Positions 56,774-64,000 of a stretch of 64,000 nucleotides of DNA are shown piece by piece. The stretch spans positions 1,612,001-1,676,000 of the forward strand of contig NC_057373.1 in NCBI RefSeq assembly GCF_016906535.1, given 5' to 3'. The DNA is from Rhizoctonia solani (taxonomy: Eukaryota > Basidiomycota > Agaricomycetes > Cantharellales > Ceratobasidiaceae). The notes under the pieces are model-generated. The model worked only from the letters and a program-made list of their open reading frames with translations. It was not told the DNA's origin and searched no databases. The position numbers and the translations under genes were made by a program. How positions within the stretch are numbered: the first letter of the stretch is position 1; each line of letters begins with the position of its first letter.

Positions 56774-58080
56774 ATGCCTCTAGTCCTTTCCCGTCGAACC
56801 ATGCCTCAGTTACCAAGCGACGTGTGGGCCATCGTTTTGTGCTGGCTTGTATCTAATCATGGCACTCTCTCCCTGAAGCCTTCAACATTAGTCTCTCGTG
56901 GAATTGGTCGTGAGGCCGACCGACTACTCTGGGAAAACCTCAAAATCGAGTCCCTAGGCGCATTGATCACACTTTCAAGAATGATCCTAGCACGTGCACG
57001 TATATCTTTGCATTTATCGACACTTTGTGTGCAGACGACCGCCCCGGACTGTATGGCATTCAAACCTATGGATATTATCCAGGTCCAACAGGCTCTTATG
57101 CGGTGTACAAAGCTTTCTGCGCTTGAATTGTGGATTGGGCCTGGGGCTTCGGGAGTCGAACTCATTCGCGAGTTAGACATACCTTCCTTGCATGCATTCT
57201 CCGCAGATCTCATGGTCGATACGCATTTATTGAGGTTTTTGGAAAGGCATCCCAGTATCCGAGAACTTCACATAGGTACTGAGACGGTAGGACCCGTTCT
57301 ACCTATTCACGAATATATACTGGTATGTATCATGTCCATATTCATCTCATATACGCAAGTAATTCAACCAATACAACGTAGCCCAATTTACAAGTGCTAG
57401 AAGCTCCACTACCACTTGCCACTATGCTGTTACCATATAGACCAGTTTCACACCTAAAGGTGTGGGCCAACTATGGTCTAAGTCAAGATATGGCAATCGC
57501 GGATGCACTGCGCCTGATCGACTGTATGCGCCTCAGCACCACCGGGATCGTGTCTTTTCGGTTTGAGGATGGCCCCCCATATACACCTGCTATTCACCAA
57601 TACGGGGCCAGTTTCTCTCAGCACATGAAACTTCTGGGTCTGTTGTTTATTGATCGGGAAGAGGTATGTAAAAGGTCTTCTTGCCGTTATTTCATTTTGA
57701 TGGAAAACAATTCAGGAGGACCAGGCACTCCAGCTCGCGCAGCTTGCTCCGAGGTAGGACATCTTATGTAAAATTACCTTATTATACGGATACTGATACT
57801 GTTACTACTCTTTAAGCCTTCAAATAATTCAGTTTGATAATGCTATGGCGAATCAACGGACGAGCTCCGAACAGCGCGACTTTGTGCTTCGTCTCGGACA
57901 AGCATTCAAATATCTTCGGTTGGTATCGGTAAGACATTCCTATTACAAAATTACACCTCACTAACGAGGAATCCGGATAAGTTTGAGGACGATTACCAGA
58001 AGACGTATTGGGGAAGACTGAAGAACAACAAATGGGCACGCCATGTGGGAGTGCCTTTGGACCTTTGGAGAAATACGTGA
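56774..58080 (+). CDS. F-box/LRR-like protein of a basidiomycete-expanded type
   Basis: Five exons (56774-57322, 57382-57663, 57716-57753, 57817-57928, 57982-58080) give 359 residues. The N-terminus is F-box-like: MPQLPSDVWAIVLCWLV followed by LVSRGIGREADRLLWENLKI, the usual start of the large fungal family of F-box-like LRR proteins. The body has irregular LRR-type strands (LSALELWIGPGASGVELIRE, LDIPSLHAFSADLMVD, HPSIRELHIGTETVG) and ends FEDDYQKTYWGRLKNNKWAR. These proteins are likely substrate receptors of SCF ubiquitin ligases and form large, fast-evolving families in Agaricomycetes. The acceptor for exon 4 must be the AAG before 57817; the nearer CAG shifts the frame. Confidence 0.75.
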
Positions 58081-58664
58081 ATAAGCCGAAAAGCAGACGA
58101 AGAGCAGGTCTCTTAACTCGCATCCTGGGCTCTCATCGCCTTGGTCGTGTCGACCACGAGGCGATCGTATATCTACTGGTAGATCGTGAAAGAAATAAAT
58201 TATAGTTCAGGAATCGTAATCAGTGCTGTGAACCAGAATCTCGATCCTTGTTCTAGGATCTCTTGTCATACAGTACTTCGGTAGCCCTCAGTTTGGAAAT
58301 GTCTCATTAATTATGCCACTCAATTAAGTTTTCTGACCTGGAGGTGTCAAGCACAGGTGAAACCCGGTCCCTAGGACAGCAAACCGGGGGTTTCGCGTCC
58401 GAGGGCTCATCTCGGAGTCGTGACATACCAAACGAATGAAAAATGTTATCAATAGCGTATATTATGGGGTACTAACTGTAATCGTTTATGGATCCAGAAA
58501 TTGGCGAGTGTAAAGGGTCGGAGTACTGGCGCCTGTCAGAGCAAATTTGCAATTAATCTTGGATCACGGGACCAGCCGTCAGCAGAGTTAGTGTTGCTGT
58601 TACAGTGTCACCTACAACCGACCACACCCCCTCCGCACATTTTGTTCTACTATTCAGCTTCGGT
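58081..58664. other. Intergenic region, no gene seen
   Basis: 3' flank of the F-box-like gene and promoter of the Aly/REF gene. No ORF of interest. Confidence 0.4.
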
Positions 58665-59677
58665 ATGAGCTCAAATACAAATCGCCGCGGCCGTCACCCA
58701 TACTCTGTAAGATTGTTTTACAAACAATAACGGCTATTGTTCACACAACTCTACAGCGCCCACCTCCCCCAAACAATCCGGATGGCCAGTGGGTGCACGA
58801 CATGGCCCCAGGATCAGCCGAGGAGCATAAGGCTCGACCTATCAACTCAACTACAGGCGATGAATCGGCTCGCCTTCTCGTCTCAAATTTGCATTATGAA
58901 GTGACAGAGAAGGATCTGTCGGTATGTGCCACCAAGTTTACCAACGTGCCTTTTGACTTATAATCTTATTTCAGATGATTTTTGGAACTATCGGAACGCT
59001 CTCATGCGAACCGACCATCAGGGTATGCACTGCCCTAGCAATCATGCCGCTCCACAATCAATCATGACACTCGCCACGTCTAATGGCCTATCGTCAACTA
59101 CAGTACGATCGTAGCGGTCGCTCAACTGGCGTCGCCAACGTAACATTTACTCATGCGAGAGATGCGAAACTTGCTCAAAAGCAATTGGATGGGGTCATGG
59201 CAAAAGGTAGTATCGTTAACATTCGGGGTTTTGTACATTCTAATACCCTTTTTTTGTAGGCGAGGCAATGGTTGTCAAACTTGATTCGCCACCGCCAGGT
59301 TCGCGACATCAACCTACTGGACGAAACGCAACGAATACATTACTTAGTCGTATGGAGAAAAAGCCTCTGGTTGATCGTCTAGCAGAGGGCGCGCGTGAAG
59401 CATCTAAAAAGTATGTATTATTTCATTTCGGGTGCTGCGATACACACATAACAGTTTTTTCAATATTAGAAATACCAATGACAAGGCAGGACCCGGACCC
59501 GGACCCGGACCAGCGAGGAGCGTACGAGGGAAGGGGAAACCGACAGGAGGAAAAGGACCCCGAGCCAAACCTGCTCCCAAGACTGCCGAAGATCTAGACA
59601 AGGAGTTGGAAGCGTTTATGGGAGAGGGTGATACCAAAGGCGAAAACAACAAGGAGGAGGATATTTCGATGGCTTGA
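58665..59677 (+). CDS. Aly/REF-type mRNA export adaptor (Yra1/THOC4-like), RRM protein
   Basis: Six exons (58665-58706, 58757-58921, 58975-59022, 59104-59206, 59260-59410, 59470-59677) give 238 residues. The N-terminus is Arg-rich (MSSNTNRRGRHPYS). The RRM has RNP2 ARLLVSNLHYEVTEKDLS and RNP1 RSTGVANVTFTHARDAKLA, both in the Aly/REF style. A linker (PTGRNATNTLLSRM) precedes a Gly/Pro/Lys-rich stretch containing a short GPGPGPGP repeat (59487-59510) and the C-terminal helix KTAEDLDKELEAFMG, which matches the C-terminal conserved box of Aly/REF that binds Mex67/TAP and Sub2. It should couple splicing or transcription to mRNA export in the nucleus. No defects are seen. Confidence 0.9.
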
Positions 59678-59782
59678 TTCAGGAGTTTGCAATTGTATCT
59701 AGTTCCCTAATCTGACTGTGGTATATTCCCAAATATGGATGCATGCTTGCCAGCCAAAGTACAATGTGTGGGATTGATATAC

Positions 59783-60570
59783 TCATGAAGATTCTCCAAC
59801 AAGTTTTTCAACGAAACCACTTAACCATTCGCCAAAAGCAACTTCATCCATTCGCCCCTCTTCGTCAAACCAGGTTGTGAAGGTAGCTTCCGTGGTTTGC
59901 TTTGCCTTGCGGATAAGCGATTTGCCACCGTTGGCAGTATGGACGTAACTTGCAGTCAAAACATAGCGCGGTCCAGTGGAGACATTCTTTTTGTTGGATG
60001 GCAAAGTCTTGGCACCAATAGTTAGTCGCTCAGTTTCAATCTTTAAGTTGAATTTCCTGTTAGATACATGTGGCGTCACAGGTCAAGTACTCAACTTACT
60101 CTCTTGTTGACTGTTTTCCTCTTTCCAACGAAAACTGTGTCCCGTTCAACGAAATATGCATACAGTGTTTGTGCTCCGGTTAAAAGCATATATCTGATAA
60201 AAATGTTTACACAAGCGCGTGAAAGACGAATCCCGGTTAACTTACAAAATAACGCCAACCCAGACCATTGGTTTCGATTCTTCAAAATCCTTCTTCCATG
60301 AATACAAACCCGTTACCGCGGCGATAGCGACACTGGCGTACCCAAGACCAAGACGTACGTCAGTATGGGTGTGCTGTGCCTTGAATTGATCTGGCCTTGA
60401 CAAATGCTTCAGATGCTTTCAGCAAATTTCAGGTTGAATAACAGCTAGAGTGCTCTTACTCTGCGTAATGCATCATCACATGCAAGCTTGAGTTCCGTCA
60501 GGCTTGAATTGTTGACCTTGACCTCTTCAAGCTGAGGAGGGGCCGTGGTGTTGTTGGTTTTTTCAGACAT
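59783..60570 (-). CDS. SPC2: Signal peptidase complex subunit 2 (Spc2/SPC25)
   Basis: Multi-exon on the minus strand, starting at the ATG at 60570 (MSEKTNNTTAPPQLEEVKVN) and ending at 59783. The order is a short cytosolic N-terminus with ELKLACDDALRR, a conserved stretch (HTHTDVRLGLGYASVAIAAV, first helix), SKPMVWVGVILY, a second helix (ILLTGAQTLYAYFVERDTVF), and a beta-rich cytosolic tail (GPRYVLTASYVHTANGGKSL, TWFDEEGRMDEVAFGEWLS). The two-helix hairpin with cytosolic ends is the Spc2/SPC25 topology. The subunit is in the ER signal peptidase complex, helping the enzyme engage the translocon. Its start lies 236 bp from the divergent SNU23 start. Confidence 0.92.
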
Positions 60571-60806
60571 AAGGCGATTCAATCAAGGGAGCGTGGTTGA
60601 TGGTATTTATCGTGACCGCGAGCACGATAGACCCTCCCCGGCTGAAAATAGGAGTCGGTGAGACGTTGCAGGTGTGCTGTAATTTGACATCACGACGTGT
60701 CCTTTAGCTTATAACGTCCTGGGAAATCATCACGTGGACAACGAAAACGCCGCCGTTGTTCCAAGAACAACCTCGAGCACGCGACACTACAGCCTAGCAC
60801 ACGGTC
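60571..60806. promoter_or_regulatory. Shared divergent promoter region, SPC2 / SNU23
   Basis: 236 bp between start codons on opposite strands. It must contain both promoters; no clear box is seen. Confidence 0.45.
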
Positions 60807-61626
60807 ATGTCGGAGAAGGTAGGAGCATATGGGAATAAGGCCGTAAGTAAAACTCTCTAGATTTTATACATAACTGGAATTAATTTGGTCCACAGTCTGA
60901 GACCGGATTCCGTCGTAGATGGGACAAGGAAGAATACGCTCAAAAGGCCAAGGAGAAGGATGAGGATGAGCGCAAGCGGATGCAGGAGAACGATGAGCTG
61001 ATGAAGAAGGGTAAGTTATGTATTATAACCCCTCCCCAAAGGTATCTAAATCTTCAAATCCAGGTAAACGACCTCGCAAACATAAGGAGGAGCTTCCCAA
61101 GCCCACCGAACTCATGAAACAACGAGAACATGATCTTGAACTAAGCAAGAACTTAAATAAAACAATGATTGTTCAGAATGCAGGAGGGAGAGGCCCAGGG
61201 CAGCCTGGTTTCTACTGCGATCTCTGTCAGCGAACATTGAAAGACACTTCAGCGTATTTAGACCACGTCAACAGTCGGCAACGTACGTAGCACAAGTTTA
61301 TCTTTCGTCATGGATCTGACTGTTTTGTAGATCTTCGGAGATTAGGGCAGACCACGCAAATTGCTAGGTCAACTCTCGACCAAGTACGAGCCCGCATTGC
61401 ACTATTACGAGAGAAAACTAAGGAGGCATCAACTGCGCGATCGTTTGATTTCGAGAAACGTCTACAGGAAGTGCGGGACACCGAGGAGCAAGCGCGAGCT
61501 GAAAAGAAGCGCAAGAAGCAAGAGAAAAACAAACCTGCCGAAACTGAGGCAGTTGAAAAGACCGAAGAGGAAGAGTCCATGGCTGCTATGATGGGTTTCG
61601 GTGGGTTTGGATCGTCCAAGAAGTGA
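60807..61626 (+). CDS. SNU23: U4/U6.U5 tri-snRNP zinc-finger protein Snu23 (ZMAT2)
   Basis: Four exons (60807-60842, 60896-61010, 61064-61282, 61331-61626) give 221 residues. The N-terminal segment RRRWDKEEYAQKAKEKDEDE is the family hallmark. It is followed by a matrin-type C2H2 finger (FYCDLCQRTLKDTSAYLDHV with the second His in SRQHLRRLGQTTQIARS) and a charged C-terminal coiled coil. The last residues (ESMAAMMGFGGFGSSKK) are conserved in ZMAT2/Snu23. The protein sits in the spliceosomal tri-snRNP near the U6 ACAGA-box and 5' splice site and is nuclear. All three introns are canonical and close the frame. Confidence 0.95.
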
Positions 61627-61702
61627 GGCAGTGCGCCATCTTGTCGGTTTGTGGATTAAGTTGTATCACTATTGTATTCTAATAATACGTCTACGACATC
61701 GA

Positions 61703-63355
61703 TCAAAACATTCTACTTAGCGTTATTAATACGATTAAGAGTATTAAACCAAGGATCCACTGTGAGGGAGTGGGAGTGGAATCAAAGAACAAATGTAGAA
61801 ATGCGTCAAGAACGTTGCCTTCTAAACCCCTATTGTTTCCACCCGCAATTCGTTTCATGGCTCTTGTCCACACTGCCGTGTCTAGCCCGGCTCCCACCAA
61901 TTTGACCCGGACAATGTCAGCCACCCAACGTGGTAGCCCGGGCGAGCCCGAGATAGAAGGAAAGTCTTTCGAATCGATGATCTTGTGTGCCAAGTCAGGG
62001 CAAAGTATAGCTGGGCGCCCAAACCCAATGAGCTCAGCATGGTTGCAACTTAAACAATCCTCAATAGTATTGATCGAGCGCTTTATCATCGCTTTATCAA
62101 AAATCTATAAATATGGAGATAAATTCAACGTACTACAGACCCAGTTAGCATGATTTTTGGTCGCCCGTCTTCAGTTCCGTGTATACATTCTAGGGCTTTT
62201 CGGGAGAAGCGTGAAAAGAAAGCCTGACGAGGACTGGCTCTTCCCATGAAATCTTATCTCAAATGAATACAGACAAGCCGACTAGCGTTAAACGTGAGAC
62301 TCACCAGGTGATTCATAGTCCCCTCCGCTTGTAACAACTCAAACAGGTTACAAAATGTAAAGTGCGTCACTTGTCCAACTAACCTGATCTCCAGAAAGTC
62401 GACTTTTCGCCATGCTGCGATTGATCGCACGTGGGAGAGAGCGTGCTCTTCGGCGGCTTGATCGCCAGCGTAGTCCCCAGCATTCAGCTTGACACCAATT
62501 ACGAATGAGTCCGGTATTCGGGGCTCTGCACGTATGGTAGACACTATGTCGTGGAGGAGTTTAAGCTCGTTTGGTGGGCCGTAATCGTCTGTCCGACCAT
62601 TGTTTTTGATGGAAAGAAATTGCGATAGTAGGTCTGACCCAGAAATTGTTCACGGCAATGTGCGCTTGAGCTCGTGATAGACTTACATCCATGGGAAGCA
62701 TGTAGTTGAATACCATCAAACCCGGAATCATACGCAACAAGCGCACCAGATACGAATGCGGAGACGACAGACCCGATTTCCACTTTGTCCAAAGGATGAG
62801 GGGGCTGGAATAAGATTGAAAACACTAGACGGGAGAGAATGCCTTCTCGCGGAGTCATCGGCTGAGCGGAAGGAGCCGATGGAGGTGTCCACGGGTTCCG
62901 CCCTCCTATGAATCGGGGTGACTGTCTACCCGCATGACTTAGCTGCATGATTGTTACAGGACTCCCTTTTTCCGAGAATGACTTCATGCAGTACGCCCAG
63001 TGTCTGAAGCACTCCATTTCAGCTGCAGTTCTTGGTAATATGACATCTCTCCCTAGTGTAAGGTGTGATTGACATACTTGTACATTACCTGAAGGACATT
63101 CTAAAGCTGGTATGCATCGCTTTAATAGTTCTGCTTACCCGTAATAATCATCCCCCACCCTCCGGTGGCCCAACGTGAGTAAAGCTCATAGTGCTGTTGG
63201 GTTGGCGGGCCTCCACCAAAGTTAGCCATAGCCTCGTACATTGCCGCCTAGTCTAATTTGTATGGATAGTATCAAGTCAAATAGGCTTATATGCATACCT
63301 TTACTAGGCGGTTCCGCAGCTGTTTCCCACATGGAAGGGTTACCGAGTCATCCAT
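61703..63355 (-). CDS. NADH:flavin oxidoreductase (Old Yellow Enzyme family), tail-anchored
   Basis: Exons run from the ATG at 63355 (MDDSVTLPCGKQLRNRLVK) to the stop at 61703. OYE barrel motifs are in order: AAMYEAMANFGGGPPTQQHY, GGWGMIITG, MQLSHAGRQSPRFIGGRNPW, SGFDGIQLHASHGYLLSQFL, SIKNNGRTDDYG, VDFLEISGGDYESP, RQAFFSRFSRKALECI and AELIGFGRPAILCPDL. The protein binds FMN and reduces activated C=C bonds with NAD(P)H. It ends, unusually, in a hydrophobic helix (QWILGLILLIVLITLSRMF), so it is probably anchored to a membrane by its tail with the barrel in the cytosol. The intron before FDKAMIKRS needs the donor at GTAGTACG. Substrate unknown. Confidence 0.9.
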
Positions 63356-63568
63356 AGTTGTTGAGTCTGTTGACTCGAATGCAGTGACACACTGGTGACA
63401 CGCGTGCGCGGTTCGAAAATATAAACAATGACAAGCGCCATGATCAAATTCATATGTCATAAAAGGTCATAAAACTCATTCCTGTTCTTGCCTCGACGTC
63501 TCATTTTAGTACCGTATCTATTTCTTCCGGATCTAGTTAGAGATTTTTACTTGATAGAGTGGGCAAGT
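63356..63568. promoter_or_regulatory. Shared divergent promoter region, OYE / membrane protein
   Basis: 213 bp between start codons on opposite strands; no clear element seen. Confidence 0.4.
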
Positions 63569-64000
63569 ATGTCCGTCTCATACTCTCTAGTAGCATCTGC
63601 GGTCGCAGATGTTTGCGCTCTTTCGAGTGTTATTATATTCCTTTTTTCAAGACCCAGACGATTCGAGTTACCGACAGCTGAGGCTGGGGAACACGGTGAA
63701 ATAATCCAAGGCGAAGATCATAAAGACCCCTTTGATATCGCGACTCGTGAGGATACGATAGATGGCTATCCGCTTCACGAGGAAAAGTTCTGGTCCCAGG
63801 TGTGTTTAAACACATCAATTGAGGCTGAGTGAACCATTTAAATCTGTTCCCAGGTAAAAGCAATAAAATTAGGCCAGACTATTGCAATCTCGCTTTGTTT
63901 GGCTTTGGTCTGCGCTCACGGTGGCTGGTATATAACAACCAATGACCTTAAGACTTGGGATGTGGACCTGTGGCCTCTGTGTTTACAAGCGATATTCTTT
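63569..64000 (+). CDS. Membrane protein, 5' end only; possibly an ABC transporter
   Basis: Exon 1 (63569-63799) starts MSVSYSLVASAVADVCALSS with a hydrophobic segment (LSSVIIFLFS), then a hydrophilic acidic stretch (DPFDIATREDTIDGYPLHEE). After a canonical intron, exon 2 (63854 onward) encodes another hydrophobic helix (TIAISLCLALVCAHGGW). A polytopic N-terminus of this kind is seen in the long N-terminal membrane domain of fungal ABCC-type transporters, but no nucleotide-binding domain lies inside the window, so this stays a guess. The frame runs off the right edge. The ATG is at 63569; an upstream TTG at 63488 in the same frame is unlikely to be used. Confidence 0.55.

Noticed and set aside
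57754..57830. Apparent frameshift before FDNAMANQ in the F-box-like gene
   Set aside because: Using the upstream AAG acceptor (exon from 57817) restores the frame with a plausible sequence.
59487..59510. GGACCC tandem repeat
   Set aside because: A short coding microsatellite (Gly-Pro repeat) inside the Aly/REF gene; normal low complexity.
62080..62160. Apparent duplication and frameshift near GATAAAGCG in the OYE gene
   Set aside because: A donor after GGGTCT and the TATAG acceptor keep the frame (GSIFDKAMIKRS), so no defect is needed.
1..64000. Search for tRNA, CRISPR, transposase, integrase or secondary-metabolite cluster
   Set aside because: No cloverleaf-like segments with TTCGA loops, no spaced repeats, and no mobile-element or biosynthetic core proteins were found by eye.

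Overview
This window is nuclear DNA of a filamentous basidiomycete, most likely an Agaricomycete close to Rhizoctonia/Ceratobasidium. The reasons are the gene content, intron-dense genes with introns of about 45-60 nt, and mixed base composition near 50% GC. The genus is an inference from protein character and intron style. No database was searched.

Left part (1-15,532): 5' end of a DUF4140/MuiA-like protein (-); condensin HEAT subunit Ycg1/CAP-G (+); a BRCT + three Myb-like protein resembling telomere-binding Rap1 (-); an (S)-2-haloacid dehalogenase-type HAD enzyme (-); a large BIRC6-like E2 with an N-terminal UBA (+); a small Ser/Thr-rich GPI-type protein (-); mitochondrial chaperone Tim9 (-).

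Middle (15,695-38,683): ABC ATPase Caf16 (+), convergent with the inositol-pyrophosphate kinase/phosphatase Vip1 (-); D-lactate dehydrogenase (-); a 1,995-aa IQGAP (+); an AKTIP-like UEV (+); a two-helix membrane orphan (+); ESCRT-III subunit Vps60 (-); GPI inositol-deacylase Bst1/PGAP1 (+), broken by many small indels; a Kre9-like secreted GPI protein (+).

Right part (39,008-64,000): TFIIE-alpha (+); U3 snoRNP protein Pwp2 (-); SDH assembly factor 2 (+); a GT32-type Golgi glycosyltransferase (-); DEAD-box helicase Dhh1 (-); a leucine-rich-repeat protein (-); autophagy scaffold Atg11 (-); an F-box/LRR-like protein (+); an Aly/REF mRNA-export factor (+); signal peptidase subunit Spc2 (-); tri-snRNP zinc-finger protein Snu23 (+); a tail-anchored Old Yellow Enzyme (-); and the 5' end of a membrane protein, perhaps an ABC transporter (+).

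Most genes are single-copy housekeeping functions with no operon logic. Several divergent pairs share intergenic regions of only 160-240 bp (TIM9/CAF16, PWP2/SDHAF2, SPC2/SNU23, OYE/last gene), and CAF16 and VIP1 converge with 68 bp between stop codons. I found no tRNA, rRNA, CRISPR array, intact transposon or viral gene.

The main structural oddity is a set of very local reading-frame breaks. About ten fall in BST1, with others in the Rap1-like gene, the HAD gene, DHH1 and ATG11. Long genes such as IQGAP, VIP1 and condensin read through cleanly. Many breaks are in homopolymers or short tandem repeats and the flanking protein is well conserved, so sequence error or allelic noise is the first explanation and recent gene decay the second.
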